64,000 nt of DNA, from the NCBI GenBank assembly GCA_017548605.1, contig JAFYZT010000011.1, positions 1 through 64,000 on the forward strand, written 5' to 3'. Within the stretch, counting starts at the first letter, position 1. Every line of letters starts with the position of its first letter. Below are positions 42,719-52,370 of this stretch, in pieces. Position numbers and translations under genes: made by a program. The DNA comes from Prevotella sp. (GTDB lineage: Bacteria; Bacteroidota; Bacteroidia; Bacteroidales; Bacteroidaceae). The notes under the pieces are model-generated. The model worked only from the letters and a program-made list of their open reading frames with translations, had not been told where the DNA came from and did no database searches.

Positions 42719-44632
42719 TCAGAATTTCAGTGACACACCACCCATGAATGTTGCCCGTGGCATGGGGTATCCGAGGTTGATTTCGTATTCCTGTGCCAGG
42801 AGGTTTTCGCCGCGAACCCACAGACTGACATTAGGTGTGAGAGCATAGGAAGCCGCAAGATTCAGCAGGCAGAAGTTCTCTTTCGTTCCTTCCGAATCCC
42901 CTGCTGGCAATGTCGTGTACAGACCACTGATATATTGCAGTCCCGCATTAACGAGCCATTTACCCTGTCTGAAATCCGCCCCGAGGAATCCCTTGTAGGT
43001 GGGTGCTGCCAACACCTCATGTTCCATGTGTAGGAATGAGTGGTTGGTGTTAACGCTCCAGTGGCGGTCGATGCGCCATGCCGCTTCCAGTTCCAGACCG
43101 TAGTTTTCTATCTCTCCCGTGTTCACGTTACGCGGCTTGCCATCCACCGGCTGTGTCTGAATCATATTGTCGCCATTGATATAGAAGAGGTTCGCACCAT
43201 AGGTCAAGTTGTGTATGCCCTGTCCTACACTCACCCGATGTCGCCACGACAGTTCATAGTTCCAGAGGCGTTCAGGTTCCAGTTCCGTGTTTGACGGTGG
43301 ATAGAGGAACATCTCACGCATGGTGGGGTTGCGGAAGCCCTTACTCACCATAGCCTTCAATTCACCCTGTGTGATGGGGCGGACAACAACACCCGCCTGC
43401 GGTATCCATTCCGTTCCTGTGATGGAGTGATAGTCAACGCGCACACCTGCATCGAGGGTCAACCATCCCAGCAGGTCCTGTCGGTAATCGACATATCCTG
43501 CAATCTCATTGCGGTAGGAGCGTCCACTCTGTTTGTTGGGCGTGTCGAGTACCTCACCCGTCGCTTTCGACGTATAGTAGGCACGGCCATAGATATGCTG
43601 GTAGTCGACACCGACGGTCAGTCGTCCTTGGTTAGGCGACAGCATGTCACCGATGACGAACGACTCAAATGCTGATACTCCTGTGAGCGCGTCTTTCGAG
43701 CGGAAATAGCGTTGTGTGGGATTTTCAGGATTGTCCGTTCCGTCGTCAATCTTATGTCTGCCGAAATTAGAATACACGCTCAAGGCACCGCTCATTCTGT
43801 TATAATGGTTTTCGAGCGCTGCCGACACCATGCCACGTGTTATCCATTGGTCAGCCGAGAACATCGGCTTTGTGACAGTTCCCGGATATGAAGCGTTGAA
43901 ATGCGTGATGTCGGCATCAATATAGGCGTTCCAGTTCGATGAGATATCATATCCGAGTTTCAGGTAACCACCATACTGCTCGAAGCCCATACGCGGCCTG
44001 TGATTGTCCGTCCGTCCGTATTGCGCTGCAACGGTGCTGCTGAACCTGCCGAAGCGTGTCTGATTGGAAGCTTCCGCCTGCACCGTACCATAGCTACCTG
44101 CTCCCAGATTGACATTCGTTGTTACTCCGTTACCGTGCATAGCCCGAGTAACTATATTGAGTACGCCGCCCATGGCATTGCTGCCATAGAGCACCGATGC
44201 CGGTCCACGAAGCACCTCCACGCGGTCGGCCATCAGCGTCTGATAACTGTCGGCAATAGGATGACCGTAGATTCCCTGGTATTGGGGATGTCCGTCGATG
44301 AGTACCAGTAGCTGACCGGCACCACCTGAGATGCCACGCAGATTGATGCCACCCGCTGCGCCTGTCGAAACGCCGTAGCCCATCATAGAGCGCGATGTGA
44401 GGAAGAGTCCCGGCACCTGTTGCATAGCCGTTGGGAGAACATTCGTCTGGTGTTGTTCTGTGAGTTTATCACGTTGTATGACATTCACCGTCATGGGCAG
44501 GTGACGTACATCAACAGCATTACGTGTGCCCGTGACCACCACTTCATTCAGATATTGCAGGCTGTCATTCTGCGCCATCACGTTGACGGTTGCAGTTGCT
44601 GCAAACAACAATAAAAAGATTTTCTTCATCAT
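42719..44632 (-). CDS. TonB-dependent outer-membrane receptor
   Basis: This 637-residue protein starts from tandem ATG codons at 44632/44629. It has a signal peptide (MKKIFLLLFAATATVNVMAQ), then directly a TonB box-like/plug start LNEVVVTGTRNAVDVRHLPM with no carboxypeptidase-regulatory domain. The plug contains INLRGISGGAGQLLVLIDG and RGPASVLYGSNAMGGVLNI. The 22-strand barrel ends in ATFMGGVSLKF. It is not SusC-like: it resembles BtuB/vitamin B12 or siderophore-type receptors, but no substrate partner is adjacent. A -7 element lies at 44671-44678. Confidence 0.9.
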   Translation of the reverse strand: MMKKIFLLLFAATATVNVMAQNDSLQYLNEVVVTGTRNAVDVRHLPMTVNVIQRDKLTEQHQTNVLPTAMQQVPGLFLTSRSMMGYGVSTGAAGGINLRGISGGAGQLLVLIDGHPQYQGIYGHPIADSYQTLMADRVEVLRGPASVLYGSNAMGGVLNIVTRAMHGNGVTTNVNLGAGSYGTVQAEASNQTRFGRFSSTVAAQYGRTDNHRPRMGFEQYGGYLKLGYDISSNWNAYIDADITHFNASYPGTVTKPMFSADQWITRGMVSAALENHYNRMSGALSVYSNFGRHKIDDGTDNPENPTQRYFRSKDALTGVSAFESFVIGDMLSPNQGRLTVGVDYQHIYGRAYYTSKATGEVLDTPNKQSGRSYRNEIAGYVDYRQDLLGWLTLDAGVRVDYHSITGTEWIPQAGVVVRPITQGELKAMVSKGFRNPTMREMFLYPPSNTELEPERLWNYELSWRHRVSVGQGIHNLTYGANLFYINGDNMIQTQPVDGKPRNVNTGEIENYGLELEAAWRIDRHWSVNTNHSFLHMEHEVLAAPTYKGFLGADFRQGKWLVNAGLQYISGLYTTLPAGDSEGTKENFCLLNLAASYALTPNVSLWVRGENLLAQEYEINLGYPMPRATFMGGVSLKF

Positions 44633-44670
44633 CAGGTAACTGAGTGTAATTGTATTGAAAAAAGTATTTG

Positions 44671-44678
44671 CAAAAATA
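44671..44678 (-). promoter_or_regulatory. -7 element of the TonB receptor
   Basis: TATTTTTG on the minus strand (44678-44671) is consensus, about 40 bases before the start. Confidence 0.5.
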
Positions 44679-44882
44679 ACAAAAAAAAACAGAAGGCAAA
44701 AGGAAAGTTCAATTTTTGGTAAAAAACATACACGAATAACACGAAAAATAACAGGACTACTAATCACAAAGTAGATTTGAATACGTATTTCACGAGTTAC
44801 ACGAATAATGTAGAAGAAAGCTACAGGAGCGAGTTAATAGCGAGTTTTTTGTTGAAAGAAAAAGGGAATTGGTTGATTATAA

Positions 44883-44914
44883 TTTGGCAAAACGAACAAA
44901 AGCAAGTATTTTTG
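44883..44914 (+). promoter_or_regulatory. Consensus promoter of the secreted-protein operon
   Basis: TTTG (44883-44886), 20 bases, then TATTTTTG (44907-44914). The leader to the ATG at 44949 is about 27 bases. Confidence 0.72.
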
Positions 44915-44948
44915 CACAAACTTCATTTATATCCAAAAAACAAGCGAT

Positions 44949-45341
44949 ATGAGAAAAAGACTATTTTTATTGAGTTTGCTTAGCGTGCTGACTTTCGGGA
45001 TGAAAGCTGCCGACTATGACTATCTGGTATTCACGCTGACCGACGGCACCACCCAAAGCATTGCCGCCACGGGAACGAGTATCAGTTATTCCGATGGTAC
45101 GTTGACCGCCACCAACGGAACAAGCACCGTCACCATCCCGCTGACAAGTATTGCGAAGATGGCCTTTTCCGATGACCCAGGCACTACCAGTATCGTTTCT
45201 ATTGATGCGGATGCTCTTTCGATGGACACAAGTGCCATTGTGTACGACCTTCAAGGTCGACAAGTACCCAAAGAGCAGTTACATCCAGGTATATATATTG
45301 TGAAGACCGGCACGAAAGCTTATAAAATTGCAGTAAGATGA
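44949..45341 (+). CDS. Small exported protein with T9SS-like C-terminal tail
   Basis: This 130-residue protein has a signal peptide (MRKRLFLLSLLSVLTFGMKA). The body is a short Thr/Ser-rich beta segment (YDYLVFTLTDGTTQS). The final ~40 residues (AIVYDLQGRQVPKEQLHPGI and on to KAYKIAVR) match the type A secretion-tail pattern YDLxGRxV...GIYIV of T9SS cargo or the related Prevotella tail. Its stop overlaps the next ATG (TGA/ATG). Function is unknown, and it may be co-exported with the following protein. Confidence 0.7.
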   Translation: MRKRLFLLSLLSVLTFGMKAADYDYLVFTLTDGTTQSIAATGTSISYSDGTLTATNGTSTVTIPLTSIAKMAFSDDPGTTSIVSIDADALSMDTSAIVYDLQGRQVPKEQLHPGIYIVKTGTKAYKIAVR

Positions 45342-47308
45342 AAAAGATATTCATTTCATTCATGGCTCTCGTTTTCACTTCCGTGGCCATGTCTCAGACC
45401 CTGAATGTGCAGGTAGGTAGCGTGACCTACCAATTTCCCGCCACGCAGACGGGCGATATGACCTATTCCGACGGCACCACGCTGACCATTATGGGTAAGA
45501 CGTTTGCCGTGAGCGACATCGACGGCATGACTGTTGATGAAAGCGAGGTGACTGACAACACTGTAAGTGTGAACTACAGTGGTAGCACCGCCTCGGTGGT
45601 TATCGCCGGTAATGTGGCGCAGTATCTCACCCCTGCTGTGAGCGGTGCCCACGTGTCGATAGCCCAGAGCGACGACCTGGCCGAAGAAATCACCTATACA
45701 TTGAGCGGCAATAGTAGTGATGGCGAGTTTTACATGTCGGGTAGCTACAAGGCCACCGTAGAGTTGAACGGCCTGACGCTGACCAACAGCAGTCCCGTGT
45801 ATAGCGGTGCCGCCGTGCATATCCAAAACGGCAAGCGTATCAAGGTAAAGGTATGCAACGGAACAGAGAACACCCTGACCGATGCCTCCAGCGGTTCGCA
45901 AAAAGGCTGTCTGTATGTGAAGGGCCATGCCGAATTTGCACAGAAGGGCACACTGAACATTACGGGCAAGGTAAAGCACGGTATCAAGACCGGCGAATAT
46001 ATGACCTTGAAGAATGCCACGCTGAACATCACGTCGGCCGTTGGTGACGGTATCAACTGCGCTCAGTTTTTCCTGATGGAAAGCGGAACAGTGAACATCA
46101 ACGGCATCAGTGACGACGGTATACAGTGCGACCTTGATGGTAATGCTTCCACCGGCGAGACCTCCGACCATGAGGATGAGGACAGCGGAAATATATACAT
46201 TCTGGGAGGCACACTGAACATCGCTGTCACTGCCAATGCCGCCAAGGGCATCAAGGGTGAAGGCGACATGACTATCGGCGGCGGCACCCTCACCGTGACC
46301 ACCAGCGGCGGCGGTGTGTGGGACAGCGACAAATCGAAGACCAAGGCCTCAGCCTGCTTAAGTGCTGACGGCAACATGGTGATCAGCGGCGGCACCCTCG
46401 ATCTGACCAGTACGGGAGCAGGGGGCAAGGGCATCAATGTTGACGGCACATTGTCTGCCACAGGTGGCAACGTTACCATCCATACCTACGGCCAGGCTGT
46501 AGTGGCCTCGTCGAGCGGTGTCCTCTCTATCGTTACCAGTTCGCAACAACTGGAACATTACAGCAGCGACTACAAATCATCGCCAAAGGGTATCAAGGTA
46601 GATGGAGCCCTCACCATCAGCGGTGATGCCATTATCAGTGTCACCACCACGGGTGCCGGTGGAGAAGGTATTGAGAGCAAGCACAGCATCACCATCAACG
46701 GCGGTCAGACCACGGTGAACACCTCTGACGACGGTATCAACGCCTCGTACACCACTATAAATGGCACCAAGACCGGTACAGGTGATTTGACTATCAACGG
46801 GGGAATGGTATATGCCCGTTCGACGGGCAACGACGGCATCGACGCCAACGGCAACTGCTATATCAAGGGCGGTCTGGTGTACGCCATCGGTACCGGTACT
46901 CCCGAAGTGGCCATCGATGCCAACAGCGAAGAGCAGAAGAAACTATACGTGAGTGGAGGTACATTGGTGGCCATAGGCGGTCTGGAGCGCGGTGCCAATC
47001 TTTCACAAGCATGCTACTCCACCTCATCGTGGTCCAAGAATACCTGGTATGCGATGAGTTACGGTGGTGAGACCTTCGCTTTCAAGACTCCTGCAAGTGG
47101 TGGCAACACACTTGTCGTTTCGGCCTCGACGCAGCCTACCTTGAAAAAGAATGTAAATGTGAGCGGCGGTACGACCATTTTCGACGGTGTAGGTGTTATT
47201 AACGGAACTATCACCGACACGAGTTCTACCACCACCGTTTCGCTCTCGTCATATACCGGTGAAGGTGGTGGTGGTCCTGGACCTGGTGGCGGTGGATGGC
47301 CGTGGTAA
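45338..47308 (+). CDS. Cthe_2159-type carbohydrate-binding domain protein
   Basis: This 656-residue protein has a signal peptide (~1-19, ending AMSQ). Beta-helix repeats match the Cthe_2159 polysaccharide-binding domain: ITYTLSGNSSDGEF, TVELNGLTLTNSSP, KVCNGTENTLTDASS, then repeated GDGINCA, DDGIQCD, GKGINVDG, DDGINAS and NDGIDANG turns with conserved Asp, probable Ca2+ sites. The end is a glycine/proline-rich tail (GEGGGGPGPGGGGWPW). The family binds acidic plant polysaccharides such as pectin; catalysis has been suggested but is not established. It overlaps the preceding small exported gene. Confidence 0.85.
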   Translation: MKKIFISFMALVFTSVAMSQTLNVQVGSVTYQFPATQTGDMTYSDGTTLTIMGKTFAVSDIDGMTVDESEVTDNTVSVNYSGSTASVVIAGNVAQYLTPAVSGAHVSIAQSDDLAEEITYTLSGNSSDGEFYMSGSYKATVELNGLTLTNSSPVYSGAAVHIQNGKRIKVKVCNGTENTLTDASSGSQKGCLYVKGHAEFAQKGTLNITGKVKHGIKTGEYMTLKNATLNITSAVGDGINCAQFFLMESGTVNINGISDDGIQCDLDGNASTGETSDHEDEDSGNIYILGGTLNIAVTANAAKGIKGEGDMTIGGGTLTVTTSGGGVWDSDKSKTKASACLSADGNMVISGGTLDLTSTGAGGKGINVDGTLSATGGNVTIHTYGQAVVASSSGVLSIVTSSQQLEHYSSDYKSSPKGIKVDGALTISGDAIISVTTTGAGGEGIESKHSITINGGQTTVNTSDDGINASYTTINGTKTGTGDLTINGGMVYARSTGNDGIDANGNCYIKGGLVYAIGTGTPEVAIDANSEEQKKLYVSGGTLVAIGGLERGANLSQACYSTSSWSKNTWYAMSYGGETFAFKTPASGGNTLVVSASTQPTLKKNVNVSGGTTIFDGVGVINGTITDTSSTTTVSLSSYTGEGGGGPGPGGGGWPW

Positions 47309-47390
47309 AAAAGGGTAAAAAGGTAAAAAAGTAAAAGGGTAAAAAGGTGAAGGTGTAAAAGGAGGTAAAAGAGGAAGTTTAAGAGGAAGT

Positions 47391-47436
47391 TAAAAGGGAA
47401 GTTAAGCACTTCGTGCTGGAAAATAGCTTTGAAGGG
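47391..47436. repeat. 46-bp direct repeat, left copy (flanks two-component genes)
   Basis: TAAAAGGGAAGTTAAGCAC and on through TTCGTGCTGGA...GAAGGG. It matches 49401-49446 at 44 of 46 positions by eye. It lies just before the kinase gene. Confidence 0.75.
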
Positions 47437-47467
47437 TTAAGAAGTAAAGAAGAAAGGAATAGGAAAT

Positions 47468-48607
47468 ATGCAGTGGATGAAAAATCAGTCTCGTCAGGAG
47501 AATGTGATATACTTGGTAGTTTGGGGTGTGCTTTTTGCTGCCCCGCTACTAAGTCTTTATGTCCGTTCGGTGAGTGACCAGTCCATTCCTTTTGATTGGT
47601 CAGAAGTCTTCATGGTTTGGCGTCGTTTCGCCGTTTTCCTTTTGTTGTTTCTCATCCACAACTTCCTATTGGCTCCCTTGTTGGTACATAAGCACCGGAG
47701 GTTGTTATATTTCTCTTTTGTTGCCGTCATTTTGTCGGCCTTCGTCATATACCAATGCAGCAGCCGTCCTGACCGCAAGGAAATAATGCGTAGGATGCCG
47801 CCCTTTATGGAGCAACGCGACAGTCGTGCAAGCGAGTCAAGTGACAGAGGTCCTACTGCGTCGAGCGAGCGCCCACCATTTGCTTTCCGTCGCCACCTAC
47901 CGCCACCCATCATCGGCGAGCGCGACATTCTGGCCGTCATGATTCTTCTCTTGATGTTTGGTGCCAACCTCGGCATGAAATTTTATTTCCGCAGCCGCAA
48001 CGACCGCAAGAAATTGTTGGAGTTGGAGAAGCAGAACCTGGAGCAGCAATTGGTGTATCTGCGTTATCAGATCAACCCCCATTTTTTCATGAACACGCTG
48101 AATAATATCCACGCCTTGGTGGACATCGACCCTCAGAAAGCCCAAGCTACTATCCTGGAGTTGTCGAAGATGATGCGTTTCGTGCTGTACGAAGGCGATA
48201 AGCGTGACGTGTCGCTTAGCCGCGAGATGGAATTTCTTCGTACCTATATACACCTGATGCAGTTGCGATACACCGACAAGGTGAGTATCAACGTAGACTT
48301 GCCCACTGAGGTGCCTGACAAGAGCATTCCCCCGTTGCTGCTCATTTCGTTTATCGAGAACGCCTTCAAGCATGGTGTGAGTTATCAGCACGAATCGTTC
48401 ATCGAGGTAAAGGCCTCTGTAGAAGATGACCATCTGCTTTTCCACTGCCGCAATTCCAAGGTAGAGAAGTCGAATGAGGAGAAAGGCGGCGTCGGCCTTG
48501 CCAATGTCAAACAGCGTCTGGATTTGCTATATGACGACCGTTACACGTTGAATATCGACGACGGTCAGGACGAATACAATGTTGAATTAACCCTTCCACT
48601 ATTATGA
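47468..48607 (+). CDS. LytS-like sensor histidine kinase
   Basis: This 379-residue protein has two N-terminal hydrophobic segments (~18-35 and ~55-95) plus another at ~150-170. A cytoplasmic coiled coil precedes the His_kinase (PF06580) domain: LRYQINPHFFMNTLNNIHAL (phosphoacceptor His ~ residue 214), then an HATPase segment LLISFIENAFKHGV and GGVGLANVKQRLDLLY. No periplasmic sensor domain is evident beyond the loops, so the signal is unknown. The response-regulator gene overlaps it by 4 bases. Confidence 0.92.
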   Translation: MQWMKNQSRQENVIYLVVWGVLFAAPLLSLYVRSVSDQSIPFDWSEVFMVWRRFAVFLLLFLIHNFLLAPLLVHKHRRLLYFSFVAVILSAFVIYQCSSRPDRKEIMRRMPPFMEQRDSRASESSDRGPTASSERPPFAFRRHLPPPIIGERDILAVMILLLMFGANLGMKFYFRSRNDRKKLLELEKQNLEQQLVYLRYQINPHFFMNTLNNIHALVDIDPQKAQATILELSKMMRFVLYEGDKRDVSLSREMEFLRTYIHLMQLRYTDKVSINVDLPTEVPDKSIPPLLLISFIENAFKHGVSYQHESFIEVKASVEDDHLLFHCRNSKVEKSNEEKGGVGLANVKQRLDLLYDDRYTLNIDDGQDEYNVELTLPLL

Positions 48608-49350
48608 TTAGAGTTCTTGCCATCGATGATGAACCTTTGGCTCTTCAACAGTTAGTTGCCTATATCAACAAGGTGCCCTACCTGACGTTGGTCGGTCAGT
48701 GCCAGAGTGCCCTTGAAGCCCATCGTATTTTGGAGCGTGACACAGTTGATGCCATTTTCTGCGACATTAACATGCCCGACCTGAACGGCATGGACTTTGT
48801 GAAGACGCTGGCTGCACCACCCCTTGTCGTTTTCACCACCGCCTATTCGGAATATGCCGTGGAAGGTTTTAAGGTGAACGCCGTGGACTACCTATTGAAG
48901 CCCTTCGGCATGCAGGACTTCCAACGTGCCGCCCAAAGATTGAAGGAGCGACTTTCTGCGGTACCATCCGGACAAGAGACTACGTCACAGGATGATAATC
49001 TCTTTATCAAGACGGATTACCGTATTGTAAAGGTAAGCATCGGCGACATCGTCTATGTGGAGGGCATGAGTGAATACCTGAAGATATGGGTGACGGGGCA
49101 GGCTAAACCCCTTATCACCCTTTTGTCGATGAAGAAGATGGAAGAGCGGTTGCCCGATACGTTCATGCGCATCCACCGTTCTTACATCATCAACCTGACG
49201 AAGATTCAGGAAGTGAACAAGAACCGTGTGATGTTGCAGCCCGTGGTGACAGATGGTCCTCGCGAGAGCATCAGTCTGCCCATTGGCGATTTGTATAAGG
49301 AGGCATTCCAAGGGTATATTGAAGGGAAGTTTTTAGGGAAAAAGACTTGA
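48604..49350 (+). CDS. LytTR family response regulator
   Basis: This 248-residue protein has a receiver at ~1-125 (RVLAIDDEPLALQQL, phosphoacceptor Asp in IFCDINMPDLNG ~58, FTTAYSEYA, DYLLKPFG with Lys ~103). The LytTR DNA-binding domain (~150-245) has YVEGMSEYLKIWV and FMRIHRSYIINL. It overlaps the kinase gene by ATGA, so the two are translationally coupled. Both are flanked by a 46-bp direct repeat. Confidence 0.94.
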   Translation: MIRVLAIDDEPLALQQLVAYINKVPYLTLVGQCQSALEAHRILERDTVDAIFCDINMPDLNGMDFVKTLAAPPLVVFTTAYSEYAVEGFKVNAVDYLLKPFGMQDFQRAAQRLKERLSAVPSGQETTSQDDNLFIKTDYRIVKVSIGDIVYVEGMSEYLKIWVTGQAKPLITLLSMKKMEERLPDTFMRIHRSYIINLTKIQEVNKNRVMLQPVVTDGPRESISLPIGDLYKEAFQGYIEGKFLGKKT

Positions 49351-49400
49351 AAGGGTAAAAAGGTATAAAGGGAAGTTAAAAAGGAAGTTAAAGGGGAAGT

Positions 49401-49446
49401 TAAAAGGGAAGTTAAGCACTTCGTGCTGGACAATAGCGTTGAAGGG
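49401..49446. repeat. 46-bp direct repeat, right copy
   Basis: Same orientation as 47391-47436; the two mismatches are in the ACAATAGCG segment. It is followed by TAAAAAGGTAAA tracts. Confidence 0.75.
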
Positions 49447-49478
49447 GAAAGGGTAAAAAGGTAAAAGAGTAAAAAGGT

Positions 49479-49504
49479 AAAGGGGCTGCATGCGCAGCCC
49501 CTTT
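49479..49504. terminator. Terminator after the two-component genes
   Basis: AAAGGGGCTGC and GCAGCCCCTTT pair around ATGC. It is close to perfectly palindromic, so it may act in both directions, including for uxaC. Confidence 0.85.
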
Positions 49505-49596
49505 ACTTATTGTTATTTCATCAGCTTCCATATAGAAAGATTTATCTTCATTATTGGTGTTCCGACGTAGGGAAGCTTCGTTCCTGTTCACATACT

Positions 49597-51000
49597 TTAG
49601 TAGAACTTGAAGTAGCGACGGGCGTTATTGTAGGAGATGTCTTCGACCATACGGGCGAGAGATTCCATGTCGTCGGGTAGCAGTCCACGCTCCACATCAT
49701 TGCCAAGGAGGTTACAGAGCAGACGGCGGAAATACTCATGGCGCGGGTAGCTGAGGAAGGAACGCGAGTCGGTGAGCATACCTACAAAGCGGCTGAGCAG
49801 TCCGAGGACGGAGAGCGCATTCATCTGTCGTGTCATGCCGTCGAGCTGGTCGTTAAACCACCATCCCGAGCCGAACTGAATCTTACCGGGGCACGAGCCG
49901 TCCTGGAAATTGCCGAGCATGGTAGCGATGACCTCGTTGGCACAGGGGTTGAGCGTATATATGATGGTACGGGTGAGTTTTCCCTCCGCATTCAGGTGGT
50001 TGAGGAAATGACTCATGGCCTGTGCCGTGTTGAATTCGCCGATGGAGTCGAAACCCGTGTCCGGGCCGAGACGGTCGAACATCAGGCTGTTGTTATCGCG
50101 TATGGCTCCATAGTGGAACTGCTGCGTCCAGTCGGAAGCATGGTCCATCTCCGCCATGATGGTGAGGAAGCAGTGTTTATACTGACGTGTCTCATCCACG
50201 GACAAGCATTGTCCGCGCATGGCTTTCTCGAAGATGGTCTCTATCTGTGAGTCGGTGTACGGCTCATCGTAAAACTCCTCTATACCATGATCGGAGAGAC
50301 GGCAACCGTTCTTCTGAAAGAAATCGTGGCGTTTCTGCAGCGCATCGACCATATCCTTGAACTTGACGATATCAACGCCCGACACCTCTGCCAGTTGCCT
50401 TACATAGTCAGCAAAATCGGGTTTTTCGATATTCATCGCCTTGTCGGGACGCCAAGCCGGAATCATCTTCACCTCGAAACCGCTCTCACGTGTCATCTTA
50501 TGGTAGCGCAGGTCATCAACAGGGTCGTCGGTGGTACACACACATTCCACATTGTAACGACGCATGAATCCACGTGCCGTATATTCCGGCAGTTGCAGTT
50601 TCTCGTTGCACTCATCAAAGATTTCGCGAGCCGTTTTCGGCGACAGCAGTTTATTGATGCCGAAGGCCGTCTTCAGTTCAAGGTGTGTCCAATGGTAAAG
50701 CGGGTTGCGGAAGGTGTATGGCACCGTCTCCGCCCATTTCTCAAATTTCTCCCAATCGGAAGTGTCTTTTCCCGTGCAGTAACGCTCATCGACACCATTG
50801 GTGCGCATGGCACGCCACTTGTAATGGTCGCCGCCGAGCCACACCTCTGTGATGCTCTTGAACTTGTGGTCATCAGCCACCATCTGCGGTATGAGGTGGC
50901 AGTGGTAGTCGATAATGGGCATTTTAGCCGCATGGTTGTGGAACAGTTCCTGCGACGTTTTTGTTTCGAGCAGGAAATTTTCGTCCATAAATTTTTTCAT
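49597..51000 (-). CDS. uxaC: Glucuronate isomerase
   Basis: This is a 467-residue protein (a second ATG at 50988 is also possible). The amidohydrolase-fold UxaC shows IDYHCHLIPQMVADDHKFKS near the N-terminus, a WLGGDHYKWRAMRTNGV segment, VECVCTTDDPVDDLRYH, FHYGAIRDNN, and DSRSFLSYPRHEYFRR near the C-terminus. It interconverts glucuronate/galacturonate with fructuronate/tagaturonate. It complements the GH67 glucuronidase at 12284. No uxuA/uxaB genes are adjacent. A minus-strand -7 element TACCTTTG lies at 51046-51039. Confidence 0.95.
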   Translation of the reverse strand: MKKFMDENFLLETKTSQELFHNHAAKMPIIDYHCHLIPQMVADDHKFKSITEVWLGGDHYKWRAMRTNGVDERYCTGKDTSDWEKFEKWAETVPYTFRNPLYHWTHLELKTAFGINKLLSPKTAREIFDECNEKLQLPEYTARGFMRRYNVECVCTTDDPVDDLRYHKMTRESGFEVKMIPAWRPDKAMNIEKPDFADYVRQLAEVSGVDIVKFKDMVDALQKRHDFFQKNGCRLSDHGIEEFYDEPYTDSQIETIFEKAMRGQCLSVDETRQYKHCFLTIMAEMDHASDWTQQFHYGAIRDNNSLMFDRLGPDTGFDSIGEFNTAQAMSHFLNHLNAEGKLTRTIIYTLNPCANEVIATMLGNFQDGSCPGKIQFGSGWWFNDQLDGMTRQMNALSVLGLLSRFVGMLTDSRSFLSYPRHEYFRRLLCNLLGNDVERGLLPDDMESLARMVEDISYNNARRYFKFY

Positions 51001-51038
51001 GATTTGTTGTTTTAATAGATTTGTTGAATAAGTTTTTG

Positions 51039-51046
51039 CAAAGGTA
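51039..51046 (-). promoter_or_regulatory. -7 element of uxaC
   Basis: TACCTTTG on the minus strand, about 39 bases before the ATG at 51000. Confidence 0.55.
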
Positions 51047-51147
51047 AGGAAAAAATGTAAGATTAGAAAATTAAAAAATTAAAAGATTAGAAAATTAAAA
51101 GAATAGAGGATTAAAAGAATAAAAACGGTGGTATTGGGTTTGATTAT

Positions 51148-51178
51148 TTTGCAATTAGAAAAAAATGGATTATATTTG
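51148..51178 (+). promoter_or_regulatory. Consensus promoter of the asparaginase gene
   Basis: TTTG (51148-51151), 19 bases, TATATTTG (51171-51178). The leader is about 25 bases. Confidence 0.7.
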
Positions 51179-51207
51179 CAAAAATATAAGGGAAGATAAA
51201 AGGATAT

Positions 51208-52284
51208 ATGAGTGATTCCATGAACAAGAATAACGCAAAGAGTATCCCACCCCGCCGGACAGGGAAGGTGCTGCTGATATATACCGGCGGTACGATAGGC
51301 ATGGGCTGCAATCCCCAGACTGGAGCCTTAGAGCCTTTAGACTTTGCCCATCTTGCCCAGCGCATGTACGAATTCCGTTATTTGCATGTAGGGTTCGACA
51401 CCTATCAGTTCTCGCCCCCTCTGGACTCCTCCGATGTCCGTCCGCTTGAGTGGGCCCATTTGGTGGATATCATCTCACGCCGCTATGACGAGTATGATGG
51501 TTTTGTCATATTGCACGGCACAGACACCATGGCCTATACAGCCTCCGCCTTGTCGTATATGTTGGAGAACCTGACAAAGCCCGTCATCCTGACTGGTTCG
51601 CAGTTGCCGATAGGACAGTTGCGCACCGACGGCAAGGAAAATCTGCTGACAAGCATCGAGCTGGCTGCCACCGTTGGCGAAGACGGTTATCCGAAAGTAC
51701 CCGAGGTATGTATCTATTTCGGAGGCAAGCTGTTGCGCGGTAACCGTTCCACGAAACGCTCCGCCGACGGTTTTAACGCCTTCGACACCTTCAACTATCC
51801 ACACTTGTGTGATGCCGGTGTAGACTTCACTTTTCACGACCATCATATCCTGCGACCTGACTACCAACGCGCCATGGTGCCACACATGGTGATGGACACG
51901 AACGTTATTGTCTTTTCACTTTTCCCAGGCATAGAAGAGCACCTGTTCCGTCATATTCTGGATGCTCCTGAGTTGCGCAGCATCGTCATGCGCACCTTCG
52001 GTAGCGGCAATGCACCCCAGGCACCCTGGCTCATGCGCTTGTTTGAGTCCGCCGCCCGTCGTGGGGTAATCATCGTAAACATCAGCCAATGTGTGACCGG
52101 TCGTGTGTCCATGTCGCGCTACGACACCGGTTACCAGTTGCAGAATGCCGGTGTAGTGAGTGGCCACGACAGTACTGTGGAGGCTGCCGTAACGAAGCTG
52201 ATGCATCTGCAAGGCCGTTATGAGGATCCTGACACCATCCGTGCGATGATGAACAGAAGTTTGTGTGGAGAAATAAGCGTGTAG
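51208..52284 (+). CDS. Type I L-asparaginase
   Basis: This 358-residue protein has no signal peptide, matching cytoplasmic type I enzymes. The catalytic threonine site is [11 protein letters not shown] (~23-33). The second motif is [19 protein letters not shown] (~96-114) with the Thr/Asp pair, then [15 protein letters not shown]. The C-terminal half has [13 protein letters not shown] and [18 protein letters not shown]. It hydrolyses asparagine to aspartate and ammonia. It is separated from rubrerythrin by a palindromic repeat, so co-transcription is uncertain. Confidence 0.93.
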   Translation: MSDSMNKNNAKSIPPRRTGKVLLIYTGGTIGMGCNPQTGALEPLDFAHLAQRMYEFRYLHVGFDTYQFSPPLDSSDVRPLEWAHLVDIISRRYDEYDGFVILHGTDTMAYTASALSYMLENLTKPVILTGSQLPIGQLRTDGKENLLTSIELAATVGEDGYPKVPEVCIYFGGKLLRGNRSTKRSADGFNAFDTFNYPHLCDAGVDFTFHDHHILRPDYQRAMVPHMVMDTNVIVFSLFPGIEEHLFRHILDAPELRSIVMRTFGSGNAPQAPWLMRLFESAARRGVIIVNISQCVTGRVSMSRYDTGYQLQNAGVVSGHDSTVEAAVTKLMHLQGRYEDPDTIRAMMNRSLCGEISV

Positions 52285-52285
52285 A

Positions 52286-52330
52286 CCTCCCCCTTTCCCC
52301 CTCCCAAGGAGGGGGGCTGACTGAGGGGAT
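52286..52330. repeat. GC-rich palindromic repeat
   Basis: CCTCCCCCTTTCCCCCTCCC-AA-GGAGGGGGG followed by CTGACTGAGGGG is a variant of the family at 6596 and 7347. It lies between the asparaginase and rubrerythrin genes. Confidence 0.65.
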
Positions 52331-52370
52331 ATTAACTGAGATTTATTCATTCATAAAATACAGAAGCATT

